A program made the translations under genes and the position numbers. Shown piece by piece: positions 8,713 through 17,572 of a stretch of DNA of 64,000 nucleotides. Below the pieces are notes generated by a model, which saw only the letters and a program-made list of their open reading frames with translations, had not been told where the DNA came from and did not search any database. How positions within the stretch are numbered: position 1 is the first letter of the stretch; every line of letters starts with the position of its first letter. Source of the DNA: Thalassobacterium maritimum (GTDB taxonomy: Bacteria > Verrucomicrobiota > Verrucomicrobiia > Opitutales > Coraliomargaritaceae); the NCBI RefSeq assembly GCF_031127805.1, contig NZ_JARXHW010000002.1:62001-126000 (forward strand), written 5' to 3'.

Positions 8713-10168
8713 GCTGTGCCTCGATTCTATAGGCTTGTGGGATCTGGTAGGTGTGGAGTAGTTGCGCATTGGCCTGTTCGGCATCGTCGCGGCGGAGCGC
8801 TTCCACGCGCCCCGATAGGAATTCGAAGCGGTGAAATTCGTCATCACCCGCATTCAACGCCTGTAGCAGGTCCTGCATCGAGTGTATCTCCTGACCGTTC
8901 AATTTGGTGAGAATGGATTTCGTGTGCACGCCAAAGTCGATATTACTGGGGTGTTGCAGCACTTTGGACAGCACGATCGGCTGAGCTTGCGCGTCGGCTT
9001 CATCCTGAAAGGCGCGATACAGTAGTTGGTAGAGGACATCGGTGCGGAAGTTCTTTAACCAATCTTTGCCGAGTGCACTGCAGTAGTTGTTACTGAGCTC
9101 GGTAAACACGATGCCGCCCACGATCAGATAGGGGGGCAAGGTGTCGTATTGGCTGCCAGAGATACGGTCGGCGGTATTTTTGTAAACCGGGAGGTCGATC
9201 GTGAGTTTCTGGCCATCGCGCCAGATTAGCAGATTTAGCGATTCACCATCCTGCACCGCGTCGAAAAGAATGGAGACGTGTAGGCGGTTACCTTCGTATA
9301 GAATCATGCTGTCGCTGCCGACTTCGTAGCCTTCGACTTCCAGAATGACGTCGTTCTCGCGTAGTAACTCGTGTGTCTTGGGGAAGGGCTGTAGGAGCAT
9401 GTCGATGCGTGCACCGATGTTGTTATCGGGCAATTGCAGTGCTTTGCGGAAGGCTGGATTGTGTAAGCGTGCGGTGCTGATGCCCGCGTCGGGGAAGCCT
9501 TCGTAACTGCCGTCTTCAATGTCTTTTAGAAAGTGACGAATGATGTTGGGTGGAATAAAGAAGCCCGCGTTTTCGAGGTTCGGGTTGCCTTGAAAGGAGA
9601 CGCCCACCACCAGGTCGCCTTGTAGGGCGGGGCCACCGCTGTTGCCGGGGTTGATGGCGGCATCGGTCTGCACAGTCAGTAGCGAGCGGTTGTAGATATG
9701 AGCGTAGCGCTGCACTTCGATCCGTGAAATGACCCCCTGCGTGTAGGAGATCTGCTGGCCGCCAGCCGGATAGCCGTAGGTGGTGACTGCGGTGCGCACT
9801 TTAGGTAGCGTGCCGATCTCGAGTGCTTGCATGCCTTCGTAAAACGCGGGGTCGAGCACTTTGATGACAGCGAGGTCACAATCGTGCCCGACGTATTCGA
9901 TGGCGGCCGGGTAGAGCTTCGGGTCCTGGTAGCGACGCACTAAAATTTGCTTGGACCAGCTGACCACGTGCGCGTTGGTCATTATGCGGTCGCCCTCGAT
10001 GACGAATCCACTCCCCGTGTACTGGCCGACACGTGAGGAACGCCATGGCTCGACCCAATTCGGTTGTTGTGCGAAGTTGATAATCTGCACAACCGCTTGT
10101 TCTGGGGCGGCCGCGTGTAGCGTGTAGGAGCTAAAGATCAGTAACAGACAAAGGCAGCGTAAAATCAT
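8705..10168 (-). CDS. Deg9-like trypsin-type serine protease with two PDZ domains
   Basis: The 487-residue protein has a signal peptide (MILRCLCLLLIFSSYTLHAA) and an intact HtrA-like triad: His67 in IMTNAHVV, Asp98 in CDLAVIKV, Ser177 in NPGNSGGPAL. A PDZ domain follows at about residues 235-335. A second PDZ-like region starts with PPYLIVGGIVFTELS and ends with DDEFHRFEF, the pattern of plant DEG9/DEG2-type proteases rather than E. coli DegP. It would act in the periplasm in protein quality control or processing. It is first in a two-gene operon with its inactive paralogue. Confidence 0.88.
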   Translation of the reverse strand: MILRCLCLLLIFSSYTLHAAAPEQAVVQIINFAQQPNWVEPWRSSRVGQYTGSGFVIEGDRIMTNAHVVSWSKQILVRRYQDPKLYPAAIEYVGHDCDLAVIKVLDPAFYEGMQALEIGTLPKVRTAVTTYGYPAGGQQISYTQGVISRIEVQRYAHIYNRSLLTVQTDAAINPGNSGGPALQGDLVVGVSFQGNPNLENAGFFIPPNIIRHFLKDIEDGSYEGFPDAGISTARLHNPAFRKALQLPDNNIGARIDMLLQPFPKTHELLRENDVILEVEGYEVGSDSMILYEGNRLHVSILFDAVQDGESLNLLIWRDGQKLTIDLPVYKNTADRISGSQYDTLPPYLIVGGIVFTELSNNYCSALGKDWLKNFRTDVLYQLLYRAFQDEADAQAQPIVLSKVLQHPSNIDFGVHTKSILTKLNGQEIHSMQDLLQALNAGDDEFHRFEFLSGRVEALRRDDAEQANAQLLHTYQIPQAYRIEAQHD

Positions 10169-10459
10169 GTGTCGTTCAGCTTTACGAATCAGAAGAGCGC
10201 GTCAAGTGCTTGGCGGGTGCTCGCGACCCACTGGTGGTATTATATTGAACGAGATCCGGGGGGGCGCGCTCTTACAGATACGCCAGCAATCGCTCGCTCC
10301 AAGGCGGGAAGGCTCGGCTCCTTGGGGAGTCCTAGCTGACATTGGTATTCTAAAATCGAGAAGCCGCTGGAAATTGGCCTTTACGCCTTTCTGTTGCGCG
10401 TGTCATCTTTAGATCAATCATCGTACCGATTTAATTTATTAGACACAAAATCTCAAAGT
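10169..10459. other. Intergenic region without a supported gene
   Basis: This divergent space must carry promoters for the protease pair and the TPR-like gene. An 81-codon frame inside it has no recognisable protein character. A CCAAGG/CCTTGG inverted repeat (10299-10325) is the only structure I noticed. Confidence 0.5.
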
Positions 10460-11299
10460 ATGCTTTCACTTCTTATTTCAGCGCTGGTCGCTATCGCATT
10501 GGCGAGTGCCTTAAACGCTTCGCACGCTAGCACCGGCACGACCGTCATCTTCACCGTAGCCGGATTTTTTGGCAGCTTTTTCCTGATCGGGTTTCTGGTT
10601 CGGAAAAAGATGTCCAAGGCCCAAGGCGCGCTGCAGGAAAGCATGCTATCTGCTCAGAAACGCATGCAGCGCAAGGTGCAGCAGTTCCAAAACAAGCCGG
10701 GCGGCAACGTGAAGCAGATGCAACGTCAGATTGAAATGGATCAACAGCTCATGCTGAAGCAGGGCTTAGAGCTCACTAAGGGCCTGGAGCCCTTCCGCAA
10801 GTGGTCCATTCTTACGGGGCGTCAGATTGCAACCATGCGCTTGCAGTTTCACTACCAGCTCAAGGAGTTCGACAAGGTAGACGAGATTCTCGCCACATGT
10901 GGCTTTTTAAGAGGCCCTTTGATGATGGAACCCATGACGGTGGCCATGAGAATGGCGCGCTGTTATAAGAACGACGATTTAGAGGGCGCAAAAAAGGTCT
11001 ACAAACGCCAGATTATGTGGTTTCGCGGCGATCGCGGCGCTTTGCTCTACGGCTTAATGTCGTGGATATATGTGAAGACTGGCGAGCCCGATGAAGCCCG
11101 TCGTGTCTTGTTGAAGGCCAAAGAGTCCACTGGAGTCGAGATCTTCGCCCGCAACTGGGAGCACCTGTCGAATGATCGTGTGAAGAGCTTTTCGAATGCA
11201 GGCTTGGGCGACGAATGGTTTAGCCTCTACTTAGAGAACCCTCCTGCGGTTAAGCAGCAGCGTATGCGCGGTAATCCCCGCAATCCGCGTGGCTTCTAA
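10460..11299 (+). CDS. TPR-like membrane-anchored protein of unknown function
   Basis: A 279-residue product results from the ATG at 10460, which directly precedes the first hydrophobic helix (MLSLLISALVAIALASAL); the frame is open 66 bp further upstream. Two N-terminal helices (about 1-20 and 30-50) are followed by a basic, glutamine-rich coiled-coil-like stretch (70-120). Helical hairpins resembling tetratricopeptide repeats follow (FDKVDEILATCGFL, DDLEGAKKVYKRQIMWF, GEPDEARRVLLKAKESTG). The basic C terminus ends in RMRGNPRNPRGF. This suggests an inner-membrane scaffold facing the cytoplasm. No family is recognised. Confidence 0.7.
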   Translation: MLSLLISALVAIALASALNASHASTGTTVIFTVAGFFGSFFLIGFLVRKKMSKAQGALQESMLSAQKRMQRKVQQFQNKPGGNVKQMQRQIEMDQQLMLKQGLELTKGLEPFRKWSILTGRQIATMRLQFHYQLKEFDKVDEILATCGFLRGPLMMEPMTVAMRMARCYKNDDLEGAKKVYKRQIMWFRGDRGALLYGLMSWIYVKTGEPDEARRVLLKAKESTGVEIFARNWEHLSNDRVKSFSNAGLGDEWFSLYLENPPAVKQQRMRGNPRNPRGF

Positions 11300-11363
11300 C
11301 ACGCCTAGGCGCAACAGATACGATGCGAAATGCGTCTGACGAATAGACACTCAGAGGCAGCTG

Positions 11364-11503
11364 CTAAAGGGGGACATTCAGCCTATCGACATCCGCGATG
11401 TCTTCTAGCTCATCTATGAGCTTTGAAATCTCTTTGATGCGGTCAATGCCGCCTTGGTAGTGAATGCTTAGGCCCCTCGTGTTTATTGTTGAGTGGATTT
11501 GCT
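11364..11503 (-). pseudogene. Possible gene remnant (C-terminal fragment)
   Basis: The frame ending at 11364 reads like genuine protein (IHYQGGIDRIKEISKLIDEL, then EDIADVDRLNVPL) but has no ATG, GTG or TTG before an upstream stop inside the pilT-like gene. It could be the 3' end of a lost gene. No homologue is recognised. Confidence 0.3.
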
Positions 11504-11514
11504 GCCCGTTTCGG

Positions 11515-12561
11515 TTAGCTGGGCTTAAATTGCGCCTTGTCGATCGCTTTCATGTAGGCTTCTTCCTGCGTGATGATGTCTTGGTCCAGTAGCTTTTGGA
11601 GCGAGACATCCAGCGAGATCATACCTGAGCTACGGTTCTGGTCGATGATATTACGTATGCTGGCGAGCGCGTTATTGCGTATGCAGTTGGGCAGCGAACC
11701 GTGCTTGAGTAGAATCTCATGTACCGCGATGCGGCCGCCGTCTTTGCGTTTGCAGAGGAGCTGCGAGACGATGCCGCGTAGGGTTTCTGCCAGCATGATG
11801 CGGGCCTGATTTTGCTCGTCGGCTGGAAAGGTGTCGACGATACGATCGATTGTTTTGGTGGCACTATTGGTGTGCAAGGTGGCGAAGACCAGCATGCCCA
11901 TCGCTGCGCAATTTAAAGCGAGGCGGATGGTTTCCATACTGCGCATTTCGCCGATTAAAATGACGTCGGGATCGGCGCGCATGGCCCCGCGCAGACCGGC
12001 GGCAAATGAGCGAGAGTGCTCGCCGACTTCGCGGTGCAAGATGGTGCTTTTCTTATCTACGTGAGAGAATTCGACCGGGTCCTCTAAGGTGATGATTTGG
12101 CGTTCGCTGCTCTCATTGATCTGGTCGATAATGGCCGCGAGTGTCGTGGATTTTCCACTACCGGTGGGGCCGGTGACCAGCACTAGACCTTCTTTGTATT
12201 CGGCGATATTTTTAAGTGCGGGCGGCAGGCCGAGCTCGTCGATGCCTGCGATCCGTGAGGGAATCTGACGCAGCACGGTGGCCATGCCCTTACTATTGCG
12301 AAAGAGGTTCATCCGAAAGCGTGCTTTGCCGGGAATCTCGTGCGCGAGGTCGGCATCGTGGGTCTTGAGGAAAGACTCCCAGCGGTGCTTGGGCGTGACG
12401 GCTTGTAGCATCGACTCCATCTCGCTGGTTTGAATGGGCTGATCGTTAAGGGGGTGAATGACGCCATCGATGCGTGTTTTGGGCGGAGCACCCACGGAGA
12501 GGTGGAGGTCGGAGCCGCCTCGTTCGAGCATTTCTGTGAGCAGTGTGTTTAAAGTGTTCAT
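11515..12561 (-). CDS. PilT/PilU-family ATPase
   Basis: The 348-residue protein is a secretion-superfamily ATPase of the pilus-retraction branch. It has the N-terminal PAS-like domain (SDLHLSVGAPPKTRIDG), Walker A GPTGSGKST, the Asp box ITLEDPVEF, a Walker B-like VILIGEMRSMETI and the His box FATLHTNSA. The C-terminal SIRNIIDQ replaces the AIRNLIRE motif of canonical PilT, which suggests a PilU-like role. It lies 22 bp downstream of a second, longer PilT-like gene. No pilB, pilC or pilin gene is in the window. Confidence 0.9.
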   Translation of the reverse strand: MNTLNTLLTEMLERGGSDLHLSVGAPPKTRIDGVIHPLNDQPIQTSEMESMLQAVTPKHRWESFLKTHDADLAHEIPGKARFRMNLFRNSKGMATVLRQIPSRIAGIDELGLPPALKNIAEYKEGLVLVTGPTGSGKSTTLAAIIDQINESSERQIITLEDPVEFSHVDKKSTILHREVGEHSRSFAAGLRGAMRADPDVILIGEMRSMETIRLALNCAAMGMLVFATLHTNSATKTIDRIVDTFPADEQNQARIMLAETLRGIVSQLLCKRKDGGRIAVHEILLKHGSLPNCIRNNALASIRNIIDQNRSSGMISLDVSLQKLLDQDIITQEEAYMKAIDKAQFKPS

Positions 12562-12583
12562 ACTGTGGGGAAGTGTGTGGTGC

Positions 12584-13954
12584 TTAGTGGGCGTTTTCGG
12601 CGTTGAAGCTGTGCTCGGCCGCAGTTTCAGGGCTGATTTTGCCTTGTTTGAGGAGTTCTTGCACGGAGTCGTTCATGGAGCGCATCCCGTGCTTCTTGCC
12701 GGATTGCATGGCATTTTGGAGCCCGGTTTCTTTACCGTCGCGTATGATATTGGCTACGGCATTGGTGTTGACTAGTAGTTCGCAGGCGAGCACCGCCTCG
12801 TCATCGACGCTGGGCAGTAGGCGCTGGCATAGAATGCCGCGCAGGGAGCCGGCCGTCATCGCGCGGATCTGGCTTTGCTGCCGTGGTGGGAACACATCGA
12901 GTAGACGGTTCAAGGTCGATGCGGCATCGTGGGTGTGCATGGTGGCGATCACCAAGTGCCCGGTCTCCGCGGCGGTGATGGCCATTTCGATCGTTTCTAG
13001 ATCGCGCATTTCGCCGATCACGATAATGTCGGGGTCCTCGCGTAGTGCGGACTTGAGTGCAGAGTTAAAGGATAGGGTATGATCGCCGATCTGGCGCTGG
13101 GTGACAATACTGTTGGCAGACTCTTGCATCACTTCGATCGGATCTTCGACTGTGATGATGTGTTCTTTGCGGGTCTGATTCAGTTCATTGATCAGGCTGG
13201 CGAGTGTCGTGGTTTTACCACTACCAGCGGGGCCTGTGACTAAAATGATGCCGTTGTGGTAGGTGAGTAGTTGTTGGATGTCGGGCGCATTGGGAAAGCC
13301 GAGCTCTTCGAGGCTCATGATGTGGTCGGCCACCACGCGATATACGCCAGAGATACCGTTTTTGTGCTCCATTAGATTGGCGCGGAAACGCATGCCAGTC
13401 TGCGCGTCCTCGTTGTCGATGGTGAGCGCGTAGTCGAGATCCCAGTCGGTCTCGAACTGTTTGCGCTGCGCATCGCTGAGTAGGATGAGATTCATGCGGC
13501 GCGCCAATTCATCAGACAGAGGGGTGTTGCTTAGGTATACAATCCGGCGGTGGTGACGGATGCGCGGCCGGGCGCCGCCTGTTAGGTGTAAGTCACTGGC
13601 GCCGATTTTTTGACATTGGGCGAAGAGCTTTTTCAGGGCGTCGAGTAGTTCGGAGTCCGACAGCTCATTGAGGGCGGAGAATTTAGGGAAGCCCTCGGCA
13701 CTGGTTTCGGCTTCTAGGGTAATACCGGGCAGTTCGGGCAGCTCGAATCCTTGTTGCGCATTTTGCAGTGCGGCATCGACGGCACCTTGCAGGAATTCTG
13801 TGTCGCTGACCCAGCCAGTACTGGCTAATAGTTTCGCGACGGAGTGAATGTCGGTCTCGGGCTCGAGATTGGCCGCCATGCCGGTGATTTGACCCGTCGT
13901 TAAAAGTTCGTTGTCAGAGCAAAAGTGAAGTAGCCAGTGGATTTCGGGGCGCAT
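12584..13954 (-). CDS. PilT-like ATPase with N-terminal extension
   Basis: The 456-residue protein is a second retraction-type ATPase. The PilT core starts near residue 110 (ASDLHLTGGARPRIRHH) and has Walker A GPAGSGKTT, Asp box ITVEDPIEV, IIVIGEMRDLETI and IATMHTHDA. The first 110 residues are extra compared with PilT and contain a helical segment (ETDIHSVAKLLASTGWVSD) resembling N-terminal domains of PilB/GspE-type ATPases. The gene is first in a two-gene operon with the 348-residue ATPase. They may form a hetero-complex as PilT/PilU do. Confidence 0.88.
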   Translation of the reverse strand: MRPEIHWLLHFCSDNELLTTGQITGMAANLEPETDIHSVAKLLASTGWVSDTEFLQGAVDAALQNAQQGFELPELPGITLEAETSAEGFPKFSALNELSDSELLDALKKLFAQCQKIGASDLHLTGGARPRIRHHRRIVYLSNTPLSDELARRMNLILLSDAQRKQFETDWDLDYALTIDNEDAQTGMRFRANLMEHKNGISGVYRVVADHIMSLEELGFPNAPDIQQLLTYHNGIILVTGPAGSGKTTTLASLINELNQTRKEHIITVEDPIEVMQESANSIVTQRQIGDHTLSFNSALKSALREDPDIIVIGEMRDLETIEMAITAAETGHLVIATMHTHDAASTLNRLLDVFPPRQQSQIRAMTAGSLRGILCQRLLPSVDDEAVLACELLVNTNAVANIIRDGKETGLQNAMQSGKKHGMRSMNDSVQELLKQGKISPETAAEHSFNAENAH

Positions 13955-14112
13955 GTGCTATGTTTTTTTTAAAGAGAGTGGAAATTCGAATACGAACTTT
14001 AGACTGATTTGAATCAATCTTTTATGCAAATGCGGGCGCTATTTTAAGCTCTGAATTGTCTCGGCGGAATTGTGTTCTTTCCATTCGTGACGGCCACGCT
14101 TTTATTGCTCGT

Positions 14113-14478
14113 ATGCAGACTGCGAAAATTGAGCTTAAAGAATTGGTATTTTTCGCCCGGCATGGACTTCTTGCTGAAGAGGCCGTGCTCGGGCAGCGCT
14201 TCCGCGTGGACGTGGTGGCGGAGCTCGATCCCTCGCTGGACCTTGCGCAAGATACGCCGGAGTCGACGGTCAATTACGTGGAACTCTTCGATACGGTGAA
14301 GACGATCTTTACCGGGCAACGCTTTAATATGATTGAGGCGGCGGCGGATCGAATTGCAGCAACTATTTTAGAGCGCTTTACCAAGGTTCAATCAGTCACC
14401 GTGACCGTAAAAAAGCCTTCGGTGCCGGTCGATTGTATCTGCGATTATTTTGCTGCGGAGGTGACACGATGCCGCTAG
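14113..14478 (+). CDS. folB: Dihydroneopterin aldolase
   Basis: FolB converts 7,8-dihydroneopterin to 6-hydroxymethyl-dihydropterin and glycolaldehyde in folate synthesis. The 121-residue protein has the family opening KIELKELVFFARHGLLAEEA with the catalytic region around ARHG, the central NYVELFDTVKT, and the terminal VTVTVKKPSVPV. The ATG at 14113 gives the usual length; an upstream frame to 14056 adds 19 atypical residues. folK begins inside its last codons (10-nt overlap), so the two pathway steps are translationally coupled. Confidence 0.9.
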   Translation: MQTAKIELKELVFFARHGLLAEEAVLGQRFRVDVVAELDPSLDLAQDTPESTVNYVELFDTVKTIFTGQRFNMIEAAADRIAATILERFTKVQSVTVTVKKPSVPVDCICDYFAAEVTRCR

Positions 14479-14978
14479 TGCGGGCATACCTCGCGCTGGG
14501 CAGTAACCTCGGCGATCGACTCGGGCAGATGCAGGCCGCACTGGAGCGCTTGACACTGCAGCCAGCACTGAAGGTGGTGCAGGTGAGCCCCGTCTACGAG
14601 AACCGCGCTGTTGGCATGGGGGAAGTGGATGACTTTCTCAATGCGATTGCTGCTGTCGATACCTCACTTGAGCCCTTAGACTTGCTCGATCGCTGCCTGA
14701 TGGTGGAATCGGAGCTCGGGCGTGTGCGCAGCGGGCAGTGGGCCCCGCGCACCATCGATCTGGATGTGATCGCCTACGGCGAGGCGGTGATCGATCATGA
14801 GCGGCTGCAGCTGCCACATCCGCGCATTGAAGAGCGCGATTTCGTGCTGCATCCGCTGCAGGCTCTCGCACCTGACCTGCGCATCCGAGGGCAACGTGTC
14901 GCGGATTTGGCGGCGACTTTATCGATGGACGCATTGACACTGCGCAGCTGTGAATTACGCCTGCCTTCTGTTGATTGA
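14469..14978 (+). CDS. folK: 6-hydroxymethyl-7,8-dihydropterin pyrophosphokinase
   Basis: FolK transfers pyrophosphate from ATP to the pterin made by FolB. The 169-residue protein begins with the family motif AYLALGSNLGDR, has VSPVYENRAVGM and FLNAIAAVDT, and the catalytic signature RWAPRTIDLDV-like block (QWAPRTIDLDVIAYG), followed by LPHPRIEERDFVLHPL. The ATG at 14469 overlaps folB by 10 nt. An Rdx-family gene follows 11 bp later. Confidence 0.93.
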   Translation: MPLVRAYLALGSNLGDRLGQMQAALERLTLQPALKVVQVSPVYENRAVGMGEVDDFLNAIAAVDTSLEPLDLLDRCLMVESELGRVRSGQWAPRTIDLDVIAYGEAVIDHERLQLPHPRIEERDFVLHPLQALAPDLRIRGQRVADLAATLSMDALTLRSCELRLPSVD

Positions 14979-14989
14979 GCTCTGAATTT

Positions 14990-15289
14990 ATGAAACCTGC
15001 TATCGAAATCGAATATTGCCCCGGCTGTCGCTGGTTGCTGCGTGCTGCTTGGACGGCGCAGGAACTCTTAACAACTTTCGAGTCCGAGTTGGGCGCCGTC
15101 ACTTTGCGTCCCTCCGATGCCAGCGGCACTTTCCACGTAAGTGTGGATGGGCAGGCCCTTTGGGATCGTAAGGCCGAAGGCCGTTTTCCCGAAATGAAAG
15201 AGCTGAAACAGCGCGTGCGCGACCATATCGCCCCACAGCGTCATCTGGGGCACAGCGACCGTGTAGAGAGGCAAGACGATGTCCGCTAG
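14990..15289 (+). CDS. Rdx-family (SelT/SelW/SelH-like) thioredoxin-fold protein
   Basis: The 99-residue protein has the Rdx-family CxxC motif at the end of strand 1 (IEIEYCPGCRWLLRA) and the downstream GTFHVSVDG and FPEMKELKQRVRDHI pattern. Both motif positions are Cys, so this is not a selenoprotein. A redox role is expected but no partner is known. It overlaps the uracil-DNA glycosylase gene by 11 nt and follows folK by 11 bp. The ATG at 14990 follows the folK stop. Confidence 0.8.
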   Translation: MKPAIEIEYCPGCRWLLRAAWTAQELLTTFESELGAVTLRPSDASGTFHVSVDGQALWDRKAEGRFPEMKELKQRVRDHIAPQRHLGHSDRVERQDDVR

Positions 15290-16013
15290 TATTTCCGAAC
15301 AATGCATCGCGGCTGCCGAACGCTTGGCCGACGGAGTGGACGCCTTGGATTTTGCTGCGCCGACGACGCATATTTACAACCCACTCCGCTATGCTTGGAC
15401 CGGGCATCGCAGTTACCTCGAGCAGCATGCGGCTTCGCAGAAAAAGGTTATTTTCATGGGCATGAACCCTGGGCCCTTTGGAATGGCGCAAACCGGTGTG
15501 CCTTTTGGTGAGGTGGCCATGGTGCGTGACTGGGTGGGCGTCGAAGAAACGATTCTCCGCCCCGAAAATGTGCATCCGAAACGTCCGATTGAGGGCTTTG
15601 CCTGCCAACGTAGCGAGGTCAGTGGGCGTCGCTTGTGGGGCCTGTTTGCTGAGAAATATCCCGTCGCAGCTGACTTTTTTGCCGATCACTTTGTGGCGAA
15701 CTATTGTCCCTTGGTCTTTATGGAGGCGGGCGGAAAAAACCGCACTCCGGATAAATTGCCGGTCGCGGAAGTCGCGCGTCTCTATGCCGTGTGCGATCAG
15801 CACCTGCGCGAGCTGGTCGATCTTATGCAGCCCGAGTGGGTGATTGGAGTGGGGGCCTTTGCCGAGGCGCGTGCTAAGGAGGCCTTGCTCGGTTATGAGC
15901 TTAAAATCGGCCGAATTTTGCATCCCAGCCCCGCGAGCCCCGCTGCCAACCGTGGTTGGGCATCGCAAGCGGAGCAGCAACTGCAGGCGCTAGGCGTCTG
16001 GCAGTCGACGTGA
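15279..16013 (+). CDS. SMUG1-type uracil-DNA glycosylase
   Basis: The 244-residue protein belongs to the single-strand-selective uracil-DNA glycosylase family, which removes uracil and oxidised pyrimidines from DNA. Motif 1 is MGMNPGPFGMAQTGVPFGE and motif 2 is HPSPASPAANRGW, including the catalytic Asn and His positions expected for SMUG1. VANYCPLVF and VIGVGAFAEARA complete the fold. It overlaps the Rdx gene by 11 nt. SMUG1 is mainly known from animals, with scattered bacterial homologues including Opitutus-type bacteria. Confidence 0.88.
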   Translation: MSASISEQCIAAAERLADGVDALDFAAPTTHIYNPLRYAWTGHRSYLEQHAASQKKVIFMGMNPGPFGMAQTGVPFGEVAMVRDWVGVEETILRPENVHPKRPIEGFACQRSEVSGRRLWGLFAEKYPVAADFFADHFVANYCPLVFMEAGGKNRTPDKLPVAEVARLYAVCDQHLRELVDLMQPEWVIGVGAFAEARAKEALLGYELKIGRILHPSPASPAANRGWASQAEQQLQALGVWQST

Positions 16014-16129
16014 TTAGCTTGTCCTAGAATACGTTTTGGTAATGTATTTTAGCAGCTGGAATTATAACAGACCAACATTCTTCCATTAGTTTCGACTTGT
16101 TTTAATTCCAAATGCTATTAAGGGATCTT

Positions 16130-17545
16130 ATGCTGAACACTTTAGATTCCTCACCGGCTACGGCCTATCCTGAAATCATCCAAGGCGGCATGGGGGCCGG
16201 CGTCTCCAATTGGCGCCTAGCCAATGCGGTCGCGAAACGCGGACAGCTGGGGGTGGTTTCGGGCACCGCGCTGGATACCATTTTGCTGCGTCGTCTCCAG
16301 CTGGGAGATCCGGGCGGGCACATGCGTCGTGCTTTAAAAGCATTTCCTTATCCTGAGATGGTGCAATCTGTTATGGATAAGTGGTACATCGAAGGCGGCA
16401 AGCAAGCGGACGAGGCCTACAAGCTCAAGCCGATGCCGACGGTAGACATGCTGCGCGAGGATGAGGAGTTACTGATCGTGGCCAACTTTGCAGAGGTGTA
16501 TTTGGCTAAAGAAGGGCACTCTGGCATGGTGGGCATCAATCTATTGGAGAAGATACAATTGCCGACCCTACCTTCCTTATTTGGCGCCATGTTGGCCGAT
16601 GTCGATGTGGTCTGCATGGGGGGCGGCATACCGCTCGGCATTCCCGGAGCGTTGGATAAGATGGCGCAATTGCAACCGGTGGAAATGAAGTTGCACGTGA
16701 TGGATGCCGATCGTTCGCAGGAATACACCAGCTCATTTCACCCCGGCACCCACGTGTCTGCTGTGCAGCAGCCTCTGAAGCGACCTTTGTTCTTCGCTGT
16801 GATCTCCTCGGACGTGTTGGCCAAGACGCTCATGAAAAAGGCCAGCGGCAAGGTCGACGGCTTTGTCATCGAGAATTTCCGAGCTGGCGGGCACAATGCG
16901 CCCCCACGGCGTGGCGGTGAGTATACCGAGCGCGATGTCTGCTCGATCGAAAAAGTCGCGGCGCTGGGCATGCCATTTTGGTTGGCTGGAGGCTGTGCCA
17001 CACCTACAGCTTTGGCCGAAGCCAAGGCCGCTGGTGCCTGCGGCGTGCAAGTTGGCACCGCTTTTGCGTGTTGCCAAGAGTCCGGAGTGACCGAGAAGAT
17101 TAAAGCCGAGATCATTCAGCAGCACCGTGAGGGCAGGCTCGAGGTGATTACCGATTTTAAAGCTTCGCCTACCGGCTATCCCTTCAAGCGTGTCGAGGTG
17201 GAAGCCAATAGCACCCGCGACGCCTGCCGTGCCTGCGATCTCGGCTATTTGCGCCACGTGTATGCCAAGGACGATGGCAGCTTGAGCTATCGCTGCCCAG
17301 CGAGTCCGCGCAAGCCCTTCTTAAATAAAGGTGGCACCGCCGCAGAAGCCGAAGGCAAGCAATGCCTCTGCAATGGTCTACTCGCCACGATTGGTATGGG
17401 CACCGTGCGGCGGGGCACTCCGGTGCAGCCCTTGGTCACTTGGGGCGAGGATATGAGCTTTCTCGATCCGATCCTCGGTTCTGATAAAAATACTTACTCC
17501 GCCAACGACGTGATCGACTATATTCTGTCCCCCGTGTTGGCATAA
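16130..17545 (+). CDS. Nitronate monooxygenase-like FMN protein
   Basis: The 471-residue protein has the FMN-dependent TIM-barrel of the nitronate monooxygenase/enoyl-ACP-reductase-II superfamily: IIQGGMGAGVSNWRLANAV at the N terminus, VVCMGGGIPLG, FVIENFRAGGHNAPPR, and the FMN phosphate loop WLAGGCATP...GVQVGTAFA. A C-terminal extension carries a Cys cluster (CRAC, CP, CLC). The ATG at 16130 is preferred because AAGGGA lies five bases upstream of it; an ATG at 16112 is in frame. It sits 27 bp before an MECR-like reductase, hinting at lipid or thioester metabolism. The natural substrate is unknown. Confidence 0.82.
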   Translation: MLNTLDSSPATAYPEIIQGGMGAGVSNWRLANAVAKRGQLGVVSGTALDTILLRRLQLGDPGGHMRRALKAFPYPEMVQSVMDKWYIEGGKQADEAYKLKPMPTVDMLREDEELLIVANFAEVYLAKEGHSGMVGINLLEKIQLPTLPSLFGAMLADVDVVCMGGGIPLGIPGALDKMAQLQPVEMKLHVMDADRSQEYTSSFHPGTHVSAVQQPLKRPLFFAVISSDVLAKTLMKKASGKVDGFVIENFRAGGHNAPPRRGGEYTERDVCSIEKVAALGMPFWLAGGCATPTALAEAKAAGACGVQVGTAFACCQESGVTEKIKAEIIQQHREGRLEVITDFKASPTGYPFKRVEVEANSTRDACRACDLGYLRHVYAKDDGSLSYRCPASPRKPFLNKGGTAAEAEGKQCLCNGLLATIGMGTVRRGTPVQPLVTWGEDMSFLDPILGSDKNTYSANDVIDYILSPVLA

Positions 17546-17572
17546 ATTAATTTTTTACCTTAGATATCTTTC

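Noticed and set aside
10167..10412. 81-codon frame before the TPR-like gene
   Set aside because: Arg- and Cys-rich composition without any domain or conserved pattern; it overlaps the start of the protease gene on the other strand.
14990..15289. Selenoprotein candidate (SelW/SelT-like)
   Set aside because: The redox motif is CPGC with two normal Cys codons; there is no in-frame TGA to decode as selenocysteine.
15099..15980. 293-codon open frame antisense to the Rdx and SMUG1 genes
   Set aside because: The plus-strand genes have clear catalytic motifs; the antisense frame has none.
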